The notes under the pieces: model-generated
What the model saw: only the letters and a program-made list of their open reading frames with translations
Database searches by the model: none
What the model was told of the DNA's origin: nothing
Source: Sordariomycetes sp. S80-01Y
Lineage: Eukaryota > Ascomycota > Sordariomycetes
DNA: 64,000 nt
Assembly (NCBI GenBank): GCA_037042185.1
Contig: JAXQJY010000020.1
Location: 1 to 64,000, forward strand
Reading direction: 5' to 3'
Translations under genes and position numbers: made by a program
Shown: one piece after another, positions 45,400 through 57,751 of the stretch
Layout of the letters: each line of letters begins with the position of its first letter
Numbering within the stretch: position 1 is the first letter of the stretch

Positions 45400-47075
45400 C
45401 TAAGCCACCACGCCCTCTGCCCTCTGCGATTTAGGAGCCTGCACTGACGGCCGTGCGTTATCATGTTCGGCTTTTGACGCCCGAGGCGTTGGCTGCTTTG
45501 CCAATTTATCCCACCCATTCGGGCCCGCAGCCTGGAACTTCCCCGGAACCTTGCTGATGACACGTCCCAAAGCTTGATGCATCTCAGCCTGGAAAGGCTG
45601 GAAAGGAAACTTCTCGCCATCGATGCTGAGATACCCCTCCTTCTGCTTAGGGATGATGCGGTAGGCTTTGATCTTTTGGTACCGAACTTGTTCCATATCG
45701 AAGAACTTACCGCTCTCGACCGCCAGCAGGGTTGATGTGGCCTTCAGGATAGCGAGGTCGCCATTAATACGAACCAGGTCCATGCAGCCGTCAGCTGGCA
45801 GAGCACCGGGAAAGAAGTTGGCGTCGGGAGCCATAAAGGCCAGCTGGAATTGTTAGTGTCCACCATCTTGTCTAACGCGCGGGGAATACTTACGTTGCCG
45901 CAATAGAAATTACCCAGATTGTTGTGCGGAACCAGCTCCCAGCCTTCTGGTAGCGCCTCATTCACATTGCCATATCTCAACTCGGGCAGACCATCTGATT
46001 CGTCGGCTGCATTATCAAGAGTGTCTTGTTCAGCTTGAGGGGCCAATATGCGCTGTCTGTAATGAGTCTTGACCCCGTCTTTCGTGTCTTCGACAACCTT
46101 GATTGCCAGATCGCACGGGAAGCACTTCTTTTGGAAGACCCGCTGTGTAAGACCAACCTCAAACCGGTGGGCGCCCATCCATCGCAAGTGCTCCGTACCC
46201 AGGTCACTCTCCGCGATGATGCCGAGCGCCTGCGACAAAAATGAGACATACCTCTTGTCACCCTGGGTGATGCTGACTAGATCAAGTTTGGTCGTGTAGC
46301 CCTTGATGATGGCCAGGGCCGCAGCCGGGGGCTTGTTGGTCCCATATAGGTTCAAGGCGAGGGCGTTCCCGGAACCTGTGGGGATGTGGGCGATGGGCAT
46401 GGTACGAAGGGCCCTTCCACCATGGTCTTTCTTTGCAAGCCCGTTGAAGATTTCATGCGGCGTGCCGTCTCCTGAAACAGAGACGATCATGTCGTAACCG
46501 TCGATTGCGAGATTTGTTACCAACTCGGTAGCCTCACCACCCTTTTTAAGAAATACAACATCGTACGTAATTCTGGCCGCATCGAACAAAGGTCGTACGT
46601 CGTGTTCCCACTTCTTGGCGCCATTTCCAGGACCAGAGTTGGGGTTCACCACAATATAGGCCCTCTTTCCAAACTTGACACCAGCAGGGTACGCCAGATG
46701 ATGCAGCTTATCCCTAAACGCCTCAAGATTCGGCTCGTTGTTCTTATCGCTGACCTGCCACGACTCCTTCTCGATCTTGAAGTTCAGCTTCTCGGGATTG
46801 GCGACAAACTCGATGTTGAGACGGATGGAGGGACCGCCACGGCCGATCTCGACGCAGGTGATGTTGTAGTAGGGTATGGTGCGCGTAGAAGCGTGGGAGC
46901 CTGAACTGGTCAGTCTCAGGCACGGCCCACAAGATCCTCCATCCGTACCTCTAGCTTTGCCCGAGTTGCTGACTCTGAGGCCTTCCGCAAGAGCCGTCAG
47001 GGTCACAGGGTTGCCACGGACGTCGATGGCGAGGAGGCTCGTGCTGGGGTCGTCCAGGGCATTGGCACCGGCCAT
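45400..47075 (-). CDS. LCB4: Sphingoid long-chain base kinase (diacylglycerol-kinase fold)
   Basis: Two exons (45894-47075, 45400-45843) encode 541 aa; the 50-nt intron falls between Asn and Leu. The enzyme phosphorylates long-chain bases such as phytosphingosine or dihydrosphingosine, feeding sphingolipid breakdown and stress signalling. The DAGK catalytic domain begins at about residue 138: VVNPNSGPGNG, then VSVSGDGTPHEIFNGL with the nucleotide-binding SGDG at 201-204, and IPTGSGNALALNLYG with PTGSGN at 232-237. These are the family signature blocks. The rest has the C-terminal lid domain (APDANFFPGALPADGCMDLV and GEKFPFQPFQAEMH). The tail is Pro/Ala/Lys-rich. The first in-frame ATG (47075, GTCAAGATGGCC) was used; the frame stays open upstream but has no other ATG. 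Confidence 0.93.
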
Positions 47076-47919
47076 CTTGACGGCTCCCCAAGTACGTCTT
47101 GGATGATTGAGGTGGGTACGGATCGGTGGAATCGTATACGCCTTGATTATGTACGGCGTGTCGCATGTCAGGGGGGTGGGTCGCGAGCTTCGGGGTTTCG
47201 GGAGCCGCGGGTCGGAGGAGGAGGAAATTAAAGTATACACAAAAGCCAAAACCTCTGCAGCGAGGGATATGAAGTAAAAGAGCGTTTAAGAAGTGATGCA
47301 ATTGAGCAAGGAGCGTGGTGAGCAAACACAAAGGCGCAAGGAAGCTGACGTTGTTGTTTCGAGGTTGCCGAGCTGCGCCTGAGGTCAGCACTTCCATTCT
47401 GAGATGAGGTGAACCCATGGTCACGGTCACGGTCACGCTGCAACTGCCACCGCCCGCCTGCATCATGCTGCGGAATGACGGTGGCGTCCGCGCCCGCGGC
47501 GCCCGCGCGTCGTCAGCTTTATTTCAGCTGGCAAAGGCAATATGCGAATATTGACAGCTACTGTATCACTAGACGCCTCGTCGGACTGGTAGAGGGAGAA
47601 ACGAAATGACCGACGCATGTAGCAGTCGCACAAGCATAGAAGCCTGTCATCCTGGAGCGACGCTCAGGCGCCATGTAGAATATTGCAATATACTCTTCCT
47701 TTCTTTTTTGTATACCGTTACTCAAATCAACTCCCGAAATGGCCCTCGACCCTCCCTGCTTCACTACATGCAAAGATGCTCTTCTATATGCCCGTCCCCT
47801 GAGGGTCTGTAACCCTTCCTCTCGCCGCGGTGAACTGGCGTACAAGTCTAGGTCTTGCTCCTTGTTTTCTTCATCGACACGTCTGTCTCGTCATATCGTC
47901 GCATTCGAATGTCCTCCCC
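47076..47919. other. Intergenic region
   Basis: This holds the upstream region of the sphingoid-base kinase and the 3' flank of NAA15. A GGTCACGGTCACGGTCACG tract lies at about 47417-47436. The frames found here (95 codons or fewer) have no recognisable domain. Confidence 0.6.
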
Positions 47920-50413
47920 TCACGACAGCCTCGTCACATTCGGGAACTTGGCCTGGGCGGCCTTCTTGAAGGTCTCCTCCTCGGGACTCCTCCATCGTCG
48001 CAGCGTCTCCAAGGCTTCTATGGCGTCCTCAAACGTCACATCAGCCATATCGAGCACGCTCGACATCTCCTTTTCGACCTTGCTCCTGTCCTCGCCTAGG
48101 GTTCTTTTTGCCCGAATGGCAGCGATCGCATGGCGTGGGCTGGCCTTGTTTTTCGCTTGAAACTCGTTGTTGACCTTCTTGAGGTCGGCAGAGGAATCGA
48201 TAATGGTGAACTGTTCCTTCAACACCTCGGCAACCGTAGGCGGGAGAGCCTTGGCCCCGTTGACAGCCTGGCGCAAAGCGATTGCCTGTTCGTGGACCTT
48301 GGGGTTGTTAGGGTCAACAGCAGCGGCGTGGTTGAGGCATCGGAGTGCAAGCACGTATTTTTCTGCACCATATTAGTTTGAATCGACTTATCTTGGATGA
48401 AAGAGACCTACGGCGGCGCAGGTATACTTCGACACCCGCCAGCTGAGCCTCTGGGCTCTTCGGGCAGGCCTGCAGCAACGGCGCCAAAAGCTTCGTCGCC
48501 TCGCCCAATGGATCCTCCGTGGCGGCCAACTTCAACCCCAATGGATCTTCATCCTTCTTCTTCACCTCGCCGTCCGGCTGCTTTCCCTTATTAGGGTCCT
48601 GCTTGGCCTGCTTCTCTGCCGCCTCGCGCTCCAGCCTCTGCTGCTCCTTCTTCGCTTTCTTCGCAGCCTTCTTCCGCTCAAGCGCATCTTCTTCGCTGTC
48701 GCCATTGACACCATTTGCTGAGGGCTTGTCCGCTAGCTTCAGGTAGATGTCGACGGCGTCGAGGGCGGCTCGTGCGTAGAAGGGATGATCACGGAGGTGG
48801 TCTTCCCAGCGGATCATGTCAATGTAGGCACGGATCTGGCCTTTTCGCAAAGAGAAGCTGTGGAAGTCGAATTGGTCTTCTTGCCAAACGTCAAAGATGT
48901 TGGTGACGGCGTGGAGGCGCTTCAGCGCCATGCCGATGTTGCCATTCCTTGCAAATGCCTCGCCATCCTCCGTCAGGAACCACACACATTGCATATCGAG
49001 AAGATCCGCTAGGGGTCCCCCAACGGTGTCCTGGCGAGTGAACATGCCGACCGTCTTGAGGGCCTTCTCGTTCTCGTTGTTCCGCAGCATATACTTGGCA
49101 GCTTTGCTGTTGATATAACGATCCTTGAGATCCAGCGAGCGCGCGTAATCCATCGCCTTGGCCGCCTCGGCAATATTTCCATGATGCTTCAATATGCGCG
49201 CCCTCGTCATGTTGAAATCTACGCTCTTTGGGTCCTTCTCAATCGCCTTTTGCACGTATTCTTCCGCTTTAGCCAGGTCCCGGCTCATGTGGTAGTTGTA
49301 GTGTTGGGCAAGGTAGTACAAACCCGCAGCCTCGCCCTTGTCTTTGCTCTCAGAGTCGGCGTCTTGGGATTGCAGATAGTTCTCGGCAAGCCCACGGAGG
49401 GTGTCCTTCTTGAACTCGTCCGAGTAGAGATGCTTGAGATTCGCAAACGTAGAGGGGACACCCTTGTTCAGCATGAGGGTCAAGTATGATTCTGCGGCCT
49501 TCTTAAACTCGTTCCCTGATAAGAAGTCGAGTGGGAGGCGCTTGGCGGCGTCACATCGAGGGTACTTGGTGGCATATTCGTCGTAGATTGCTTTGCGCCC
49601 TGCAGCGTCATCTACCCCGAGTTCTGCCAACAGTTTCTCGTAGTAGTCCTGGTGATCAGGGTTTCTATCGAGCAGAGCACGGTATGCCTTGGCGGCGTCC
49701 TCTTTCCGCCCGAGCTTCGAAAGGTACTCTGCTCGGTATTCCAGCACCGCCAAGCGATCCAGGTTCTGCTTGCAGGCGTCCTCGAGGTGGTCCAACGCCC
49801 GTTGGTAGTCGCCCTGCTCAGCAATCAGGGAGTTCTTGTACATAACAGCCTCCGAATGCTCGATGTCGTACTTTGATGGTGTCGACTTCAACGTTCCCTC
49901 GTACGTTGTGAGCACGTTTTCGGCCTCCTGCAGATTTCCTCCAAGATGATGTGCAATCGCCAGCGCCGTCCAGCTCTGTCTCGTCTGGGGCCTTGCCGTG
50001 AGCATGGCCTGCCGACTCGCCGCATACCCAGCATAGTCCCTCATCTGTATCTGCAGGATGGCCAAGTCCCTCTGGATCTGTGCGCTATCGGGGTCAAGTC
50101 GCAACGCAAACTTGTACGCCTTGATAGCTTCCTCAAAGTTTTTCGCTGCTCGGTACAACAAGCCGTAAACGTGCCAACAGATATGACTCTTCATGTCTGC
50201 GGTCAGAGCGTCCTTCCCCAGCGCAAAGGCCTCGTCGGTCTTGCCTTGAGCGTTGAGGATGAGAGCCTTCATGGCCATTGTGTCGCCATGTTTGGGGTTC
50301 TTCTTGAGAATACCATCGGCAGTCTTGAGGCCGCGCTTGTATTGTTTGTCCTCGTACGAGCGCACGAGCGCGCGGAAGTTGGACTGGTCCTTCGGATTTA
50401 GTGGTTGAGGCAT
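47920..50413 (-). CDS. NAT1: NatA N-terminal acetyltransferase auxiliary subunit NAA15/Nat1
   Basis: Two exons (48412-50413, 47920-48362) encode 814 aa, separated by a 49-nt intron. The protein is a chain of tetratricopeptide-like helical repeats that anchors the catalytic subunit Naa10 to the ribosome; NatA acetylates Ser, Ala, Thr, Gly and Val N-termini. Family landmarks include the start PLNPKDQSNFRALVRSYEDK, the repeats HICWHVYGLLYRAAKNFEEA and RPQTRQSWTALAIAHHLGGN, and the block GFNGNIGMALKRLHAV-like (NGNIGMALKRLHAVTNIFDV) with QFDFHSFSLRKGQIRAYIDM. A Lys/Glu-rich low-complexity segment (about 585-640) precedes the C-terminal conserved part, as in other fungal homologues. The length matches the usual 800-850 aa. 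No frame problem is seen. Confidence 0.95.
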
Positions 50414-51053
50414 GGTGGGCGGGAGGCGAATGTCGCAGGAAGGGCTTAATTTCGGTTATGAAATCGTTCGGCTATTCCACCATCGAAGGAATCTTTGGAA
50501 GGTTCACGGAGGGCGCGTGTCGGGAATCACTGAGCGCAATGCTCTTGCGGGTGGTGCAGAGGCTGTTGGGACGCAAGCGAGGTCAAGGCGTGGGTTCACC
50601 GCACTTGGTCGCTGCCAGCTGCTCTTTCGCGGTCGGAATCCTGCAGGCGACAATCAATGTCTCATTGACCACAGCAGGGAGGTTCAAGAAACCGTGGCTT
50701 GCGTTTGTGGTCAAGCAAGCTCGAGGTTGTGACCGGCGGATCCTCGGAGACGGGGCCCATTCTTCCACCCTCGTAGTGGGGTCAGGCAGGTGTTCTCTGT
50801 GTTTCGACAGCTCGCCTCAACAGCTTCACTCGCTCGACACTCTTCAGGAAACCCAAAATATTGGTATGAGCTCTATTTTAGTCTCGAGGTTGAACATACC
50901 CGGCCGCTAGTCATACAGTATATACAATACAGAGAGTACAAAAGTACGCCTCGGCTTGCTTGGTGGTACATATATAAGGTACTGTACAAGTGCTTCCTCC
51001 ACTGACTCGAAGCTCCTGGTAGTCGCATTTGCAAAGCGATTGTTTCTTCGCCC
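50414..51053. other. Intergenic region: NAA15 promoter and MIX23 3' flank
   Basis: This holds the upstream region of NAA15 and the 3' flank of the MIX23-like gene. AT-rich sequence with repeated TATA-like steps lies around 50915-50990. No gene is supported. Confidence 0.6.
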
Positions 51054-51681
51054 TCACTTCTTCGCTTGGCCCTCCTTCCACTTTGTCATAGCCTTGTCCC
51101 ATGGCTCTCCGATTCCCTCGCATCTAGCTTGAACGCTCGCCCACGTCCGACTTCTAACGATGTCCTCGACCCTGTTTTCCTGCCGTATCAAGCTCGCCAA
51201 GATTTCCGTGCGCGCCTCCCTGGGGAAGAATCTCGCTGAATAAGGGTCCAGACGCTCATCGACTATCCTGTGACTGTCTTTCTCCTTCTCCATCTCGCGC
51301 AACGTTGTCTCGGGGTCATCAGGGTCGGGGCTGGCAGCAACAACGCCACAGTAGTACAGCACGTCTCTGCGTGATTGCCATGACGGGAAGAGGACTTTGT
51401 TTTTGAAGTCCTCGCATGCTCGAGTATCGATTTGTCTGGGGCCGGGGCGTGCAGTGCGGTGAGAGGTCGACGAGGGATCGAAGCCGGCTTTGGCCGGCGT
51501 GACGAGAGCGTTCAGGTTTTGGGTAATGGAATCGTCTATTGATGAACGGGAAAGCCGTAAGAACTCTGTGCAACAGGTTAATACTGGTCTTCTATATTTC
51601 ATATACGCCATTACCTCGTAAAGCGCTTGTGGTGAAGCAGAACTGTGGCGTCAACGACGGGGCGTGCGAAGGCTCCGTCAT
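51054..51681 (-). CDS. MIX23: MIX23 / caffeine-induced death protein 2 (Cid2) family protein
   Basis: Two exons (51615-51681, 51054-51565) encode 192 aa. The first exon supplies MTEPSHAPSLTPQFCFTTSA; the 49-nt intron then joins LRE to FLRLSRSSIDDSITQNLNAL, restoring the N-terminal block typical of the family. Later blocks are TRACEDFKNKVLFPSWQSRR, DVLYYCGVV, DERLDPYSARFFPREARTE and ENRVEDIVRSRTW. Yeast and human relatives (Mix23, CCDC58) are small mitochondrial intermembrane-space proteins with a twin-Cys signature linked to protein import. Here Cys residues occur in the QFCF, RACED, YYCG and ARCEG contexts, so oxidation-dependent import is possible but not shown. A longer frame starting inside the intron is rejected. 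It shares a divergent upstream region with KES1. Confidence 0.85.
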
Positions 51682-52678
51682 AGCGAGCTCTGGTTTGGGA
51701 GCGTTGTCCGTGACCTCAGCTTGACCTGAGGTGGTCCAAAATATTCCAGCCAGGGTGAAAAAAACTCTATCAATAGGTATTAAAACTCTTTGAAAGCTGA
51801 ATTATGTCTGTGGGAGATGGGGAGAAGACGATTGGAAGTCGTGATGTTGATGCTGTCATGATCTGGCGGAGCTCGGGAGGTGCCGACGCATTCCGTCAGC
51901 CTTCTTGAGGCTGGAGAAACGAAATCCCGGCGCATTTTCACACCACCTTCACCTTTGATCTCTCGTTTCTTGACGAGACCGCTTGAAATCTCACTGGCAG
52001 GCTTCGAATGGATATTCCAGATGTCGTCATCGTCCAGAGTGAACGGCACCGGCTCGGCAGTGAACACATGGTCAAGCATGGGCAGGGCGCGGCGCGCCTA
52101 GATCCACCGTAGGCCACCAACAACATTAACGTTCTAGCAGCGCCACGGGCCACCTCACAGTGGCAAAGGCTCCCGCTGAGTGGGCAACGCTGGCATCGTT
52201 AAGTCGGAGGTGTGGTTTCGATCCATCCATCTTTGAGACAAAAGTGCGAGTTGGTCGCGTGGTAGAGCTTGAAGACTGGATGACGTCTGTTGGCCACCGC
52301 ACCGCCTTCCTTAAACGGTCCGGATGGACATTCAAAGGGCAGCAATCTCGAACCATCATCACCTGCGCCTCGGAAGTCCATCAGGCCGTGATTGTTTCCG
52401 TCTCTACTCCTGTAGACTCTTGCATTTGCTTTCTTTGGATCTAAGCTGCTTCGAGGCCAAGTTTCTCATCGAATCACCAAGACTTAGTCCTCCTGCCTGC
52501 CTTCCAATCTCGTCTTCAAGTTCCCTTCGACTCGCCAACCCTGCTGCCCCTCCCTCCACAGACCCCACGTTCGCGCAGCCTGTCCCACCGACTTGGACTC
52601 ATTCCCAGGTTGCGCACTTGATCACGAAGCCCCCTTTCCTACAAAATTCATAGGCTCGACTGTGATTTCAACAACGCC
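51682..52678. promoter_or_regulatory. Divergent promoter region of MIX23 and KES1
   Basis: The start codons face away from each other across about 1 kb. Several open frames of 70-100 codons occur on both strands (for example 51780-52079 on minus, 52160-52444 on plus), but I could not assign any domain. The part next to 52678 is pyrimidine-rich, like other highly expressed fungal leaders. Confidence 0.55.
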
Positions 52679-53967
52679 ATGTCCGCTCCGGCTCCGGGAA
52701 CACCTGCTGCCGTTAATGCCGGCAACGGCAGCTGGTCTGCCTTCATCAAGGTAAAGCCTTCAACCCCTATTGTGGACCATTGCTAACATGGCAGTCTATC
52801 GCATCATTCAACGGCGACCTTTCATCCCTCACCGCGCCCCCATTCATTCTCTCGTCCCAGTCCCTCACCGAATTCTCCGCCTACTGGGCCACCCATCCGA
52901 CCATCCTCACAGCTCCAGCCGCTGAGTCCGACCCCGCCAAGCGTGCCGCCCTCGTCCTGAAATGGTTCCTCTCGACCTTGAAACACCAGTATGCCAGTCG
53001 CAGCGAAGAGTATGGAAATGAGAAGAAGCCCCTCAACCCCTTCTTGGGCGAACTATTCCTGGGCAAGTGGGAGGATGAAGCTGGCGAGACAGAGTTGATC
53101 TCGGAGCAGGTCAGCCACCATCCCCCTGCGACTGCGTACTGCATTCGCAACAAGAAGACCGGAATTCAGTTGGAAGGATACAATGCGCAAAAGGCCAGCT
53201 TCAAGAGCACAATTATCGTCAAGCAGATCGGGCACGCTGTCCTAACCATCCCTGTGAACGGCGAGCCGGAGAAGTACCTCATCACCCTGCCGAGTCTGCA
53301 CATCGAAGGCCTCCTCTTCGGCGCACCCTTCGTCGAGCTCGATGGTCACACCTACATTGTCAGCTCCACAGGCTTCACATCTAAGATTAAGTTTACTGGC
53401 AAGGGCTGGGTCAGCGGCGAGAAGAACTCGGTGCACGCGACACTCTTCCCTACCGGCAAAGAGGACAAGGAGAAAGAGGTCTTATACAATATGTCTGGCC
53501 AGTGGATCAAAGAGTTGACCCTTTATGAGGGCCCTGTCAAGAAGAAGAGTTTGGTCGAGGTTTACGACGCGGCCAAAACGCCGCAGGCGGAGCTTAAGGT
53601 CAAGCCTATTGAGGAACAGCACCCGCTCGAGTCGCGTCGCGCGTGGTCCAAGGTCGCCGAAGCCATATCCAAGGGAGACATGGACATGACTTCAGTGGAG
53701 AAGAGCAAGATTGAACAGGCTCAGCGTGACATGCGCGCGAACGAGCGGTCTGAGGACAAGACCTGGGAGAGGAGGTATTTCACAGATGCTAAGTCCGACG
53801 ACACCCTGAACAAGTTGGGCGACATGGCTGGCATCCCTACGGACGGTGAGGCCGACAAGACGGGTGGGCTCTGGAGGTTTGATGCCGCAAAGGCCGATAA
53901 GGCTGAGGCCGAGAAGCTGAGCGCAGAGGACACGGGAAAGCTTGAGAAGGAGCTTTTGGGGCGATAG
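52679..53967 (+). CDS. KES1: Oxysterol-binding protein KES1/OSH4
   Basis: Two exons (52679-52750, 52795-53967) encode 414 aa; the intron is 44 nt, the same minimal size as one in MSH5. The protein is an ORD-only oxysterol-binding homologue that exchanges sterol and phosphatidylinositol-4-phosphate between membranes, affecting Golgi traffic. The hallmark EQVSHHPP lies at about residues 128-135, with NPFLGELFLGKWED before it. The lid-like N-terminus includes SWSAFIKSIASFNGDLSSLT. The C-terminus has WRFDAAKADKAEAEKL, a family feature in fungi, plus a charged helical end. No PH or ankyrin domain is present, which separates it from the long OSH proteins. No signal peptide or membrane helix is seen. 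Confidence 0.94.
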
Positions 53968-54965
53968 TATACACCCCTTGAGCTAGGGAAGACCGAGAAG
54001 AGACGGAGTCGGTTCAGTCTACCGCGACCGATTTTGCGCCACAAGCCCCGCTAGGTCTTCGGTATGGATTGAGAATTATTTATAGCATAGCACGGAATGA
54101 GGCAACCTCAAGTTTTACTTGGTAAAAATCAGGTGTATTCACCACCTTTGCAATTACTGAGAGTGTGGGTGCAAGTTTGAACATCTTCATTAGTTTTCTA
54201 GAGGAAAGACTAAGCATGCATGAGTAAGCTGTGAGTCTGTTTGATGTTGTAGGAAGGTTACTGTCTGGGAATGCTGGCTCCTCTAACATACTGTTCGTTA
54301 TGGCTGTCTCATCTCAAGTATCACACAGAGCTCTCTACGTGCTGACTAGCTCAACGAAGCATCTGCAGCCACTGTACAACATGAGGTACCTGCAGTGTGC
54401 CGATCGAACGACTGTCACATCGTATGGAGCTGGTGTAACCAGATAAGAGTCCACAGATGGTCTGAATGGTGTGACCTTCATGCAGTGCTTAATGCAATTT
54501 TGTTTTACGACCACGTCTGAAATAGCTACACAGCTATTTAGTGCCCCTAAAAAAGCCCACTTGAGCACCCACAATCTCCTAGACAGGGGCCAGAATAGTC
54601 TGCAGTTGAATCCGCCCTCCAGGTAAGTACGTGGACAGTTGGGGTCGGTAGCGGAGGGCTGCTGCAGGAATGAAGTGTATCAAAGTGACCTGCCAGAATA
54701 TGAAGGCTTAGGTCTCTCTGGACGACAAGAGATGAGCGGCTTCGCGAAGCTGTGACTTTCAGTGCCCGGAAGAGCTTTACTTGATCTCACAAGCGGAAAG
54801 GGTGGCGACACCAGGTGCTTAGGGAGGCTCTTTTTTATCATAATTATTTTTGTCATTTGTATTTATTTTCACCACTACGCTAACACCCCCAGTCGTGGAA
54901 GACGAGACCAGTACTCAACAAATGCAATTTTAGGTTGGATGTGTCGGTCGTCACGATATAGCTGT
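53968..54965. other. Convergent 3' region, AT-richer, no supported gene
   Basis: This lies between the 3' ends of KES1 (+) and FBA1 (-). From about 54060 to 54600 it is visibly AT-richer than its neighbours. I found no open frame worth calling and no clear terminal repeats, so I cannot say whether it is an old repeat remnant or simply relaxed intergenic DNA. Confidence 0.5.
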
Positions 54966-56142
54966 TTAAACCTGGTTGGCGCAGTTGAAGTCCTTGAGCG
55001 CCTCGGCGACACGCTTGGACATGGTCTTTTCACCCTCACGAACCCAGACACGGGGCTGTAATGGTCAGCACAATTCAAGTTTCTAAGGACTGGATCACCT
55101 ACGTCAAAGTACTTCTTGTTGGGCTTGTCGGCGCCGTCGGGGTTGCCAACGGCGGTCGAAAGGTAGTCCTTCTTGCTGACCATGTAGTCACGGATACCAG
55201 CGCAGTAGGCGAACTGCATGTCAGTGTCGACGTTGACCTTGATGACGCCGTAGCCGATGGCGTCGAGGTACTCCTGCTTGCTGGAGCCAGATCCACCGTG
55301 GAAGACGAAGAAGACGGGCTTGTCGTTCTTGGAGGAGATCTTCTCCTTGACAAAGGCCTGGTGCTTGCCGAGCAGCTCGGGGTGCAGTCTGACGTTGCCA
55401 GGCTTGTAGACACCGTGGACGTTGCCGAAGCCGGCAGCGATGGAGAAGTAGGGGCTGATGGGGGAGAGGGTGTTGAAGATGTTGAGGATGTCCTCGGGCT
55501 GGGTGTACAGCGAGTTGTTGTCAACATCCTCGTTGTTGACACCATCCTCCTCGCCACCGGTGATACCAATCTCCATCTCGAGCCACTGCTTCATAGGGGC
55601 AGCGCGCTTGAGGTACTTGGCGGTGGTCTCGACGTTCCAGTCGACGGGCTCCTCAGACAGATCGATCATGTGGGAGGAGAAGAGGGGCTCGCCGTTGGCC
55701 TTGTGGTAGGCCTCGTCGGCGTCGAGCATGCCGTCCAACCAGGGCAGCAGCTTCTTGGCGCAGTGGTCGGTGTGCAGGACGACGGGGATGCCGTAGGCCG
55801 GGGCCAAGGCGCGGATGTAGTGGGCGGCGGCGACGGAGCCGGCAATGGAAGCGGCCTGGTCGGTGTTGGAAACGCCCTTGCCGGCAAAGTAGGCAGCGCC
55901 ACCCTGGGACATCTGCAGAATGATAGGGGCCTTGGCATCGCGGGCAGCCTCGAGGGAGGCGACAACGGTGGAGGAGGAGGTGACGTTCTGGTTCATCAGC
56001 GGGTTGGCAGCAAGAGTGTTGCCGTGACACTTACAATGGCAGGGATGGCGAACTGCTTCTCACGAGCGTACTCGAACAGACGCAGAACGTCGTCGCCGAC
56101 AATGACGCCGGACTTGCGGCTCAAGACATCAGTGACGCCCAT
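54966..56142 (-). CDS. FBA1: Class II fructose-bisphosphate aldolase
   Basis: Three exons (56035-56142, 55103-55987, 54966-55055) encode 360 aa, the usual length for the family. The enzyme cleaves fructose-1,6-bisphosphate to glyceraldehyde-3-phosphate and dihydroxyacetone phosphate in glycolysis, using a zinc ion. Landmarks are LRLFEYAREKQFAIPAI at the end of exon 1, PVVLHTDHCAKKLLPWLDG with the zinc-binding His and substrate Asp, FGNVHGVYKPGNV with another zinc ligand, and FHGGSGSSKQEYLDAIGYGV with INVDTD-like VNVDTDMQFAY for the phosphate. The end reads KRVAEALKDFNCANQV. Both introns are 47 nt. Codon use is strongly biased toward C- and G-ending codons, typical of a very highly expressed gene; this explains the long open frame on the opposite strand (55061-56209), which is not a gene. 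Confidence 0.97.
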
Positions 56143-57751
56143 CGTGACGGTGTTGGAGTCGTGTCGTGGGATGGAGGGGTATCGAGGTCGATCGAGAAGA
56201 GCTTGCTGATCGGGGATCACAAGCTGTAGATGACGGGAGTGGTAGAGTCCTGTACAGGGCGAAGAATCGAGTATTAGCGAAAAGAGATATCGCAAGATTT
56301 GAGTGCTTTTTTGTTGAAGATGGCTCGGGAGAAGGTTTGCGCAGGAGCTGAGGGAAGGGGAGCGCGGGGTTTTTGGCGTAGCTCTATCGATAAAACGATG
56401 AGGGGCAGCACTTGAACAGACTGAGCTACCTCAGGCCGTGGCAGCAACGCCAGCCAGGGCATCAAGGGATGACTTCACTCCTTGTCGTCATACGTGAGGT
56501 AATTGGGGGTGCAGCCGGCCGTAATCGCTCTCGTCTCGAGCGCAATTGGTGGCGGCGCGCAATCTCGACCCATCACTGCCTCGCTCGTCCACTCAGCTCG
56601 TCGGCCGCGAGACACTTGTTGAGAGTTTTTTTCTCCTCTCCCCCACGCGCCCTACGCGCCCGTGGCTCTGTCGGGCCGTCTTCTCTCTCCTCTCGACTCT
56701 TCAGAGACTTCTCGGTGTAATGGAAGGTGAGGCCATTGGAGGGGCTCGGTGTACGTAGGTATCAGGTGTAAGGTGGGGCAGTGACTTACAAGCAGACGCA
56801 ATGTACTAACTGTACCTGTAGTGTGGTACCTTGAGTGAAGACTGACAGAAATGACAAGGAGGGGAAGACTGCCAGGCAAAGAGGGGGAGGGGCAGGCCAA
56901 CTATATAAACATCGTGACATCGAAAAGGCAATCCCGATGGGTGACCTCCAATTCTCGTCATTGGTTTGCCGAGCGCCCCATCTCCCGTTCCCCGTGCGAC
57001 TCCTCCTCCTACTACAGCCGAGCCCAACGGAAACATGCGGGACACGATGCCCTCCTTTACCAAATGGTAACCACAATTGTCGGGGAAGGTGGCCCACGGC
57101 CTTGGGGCACGTCTAGGATGATCGCGATCTGATGACGATGCGCCTGGGTCTGGTCCCCATCTCTTTTCCGGCTGTCTTTTGACGGCTTGTCTGTGCTCTA
57201 CGCAGTACGCAGAGCCGTCAACGGTACGCGTCTGGAGCATTCAACGGCCCTCGCCCCCGGAATTTCTCAGACATTTCCCGATTGAGCCCACTTGATCGGA
57301 GCGCAGTCGATATCCCGCTTCTACCCCGTGAAAGCGCGGCTTGCACCCGGGCGTTGCAGAGGCCGGAGTGGTCAGCGCTCCGAGAGATGCACCTCGGGGT
57401 CTTGTCCGTTGAGGTAGTCAAAACATCCCGTCTTTCAGCCCCGCCGCGCTTTCGCCGACACGATGCATTGCGGAACAGTACAGAGTATGAAGGTTCCTTT
57501 CTTAAGATGAAAGCTAGATCAGCAGGTTTCTGTGAACGGCAGTGACTGGGAAATGTTGAGTTATAGAACAGACCGGTGTGTAATGTAATATGGCAGTCCG
57601 CAGAACCGGCCCACCACCTCCGAGTCGTGCTCGTCCCGGTTACATCACTGCCATTCCCGAAGGTACCTAACAGTACGGGGGCTCGTCTGCTTAGTCACAC
57701 ACCTTCAAAAATGTCCAACACCGTCAACTCTGATTGATCTCCAGCAACATC
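56143..57751. promoter_or_regulatory. Divergent promoter region of FBA1 and BCS1
   Basis: The starts of FBA1 (-) and BCS1 (+) face away across 1.6 kb. The FBA1 side holds a CT/AG-rich tract (about 56630-56720), common in strong fungal promoters. The motif TACGTAGGTATCAGGTGTAAGG at 56751-56773 is similar to the AGGTA clusters seen elsewhere. Several frames of 70-140 codons (for example 56806-57240 on minus) have no recognisable domain, so no gene is called. Confidence 0.55.

Noticed and set aside
51780-52444. Several 70-100-codon frames between MIX23 and KES1.
   Set aside because: They lie in a divergent promoter, contradict each other in strand and frame, and I could not connect any of them by splice signals to a conserved block.
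55061-56209. A 382-codon plus-strand open frame opposite FBA1.
   Set aside because: It is fully antisense to the conserved aldolase exons, is Val/Gly/Leu-repetitive and has no domain. Strong C/G-ending codon bias in FBA1 removes stops on the opposite strand, which explains it.
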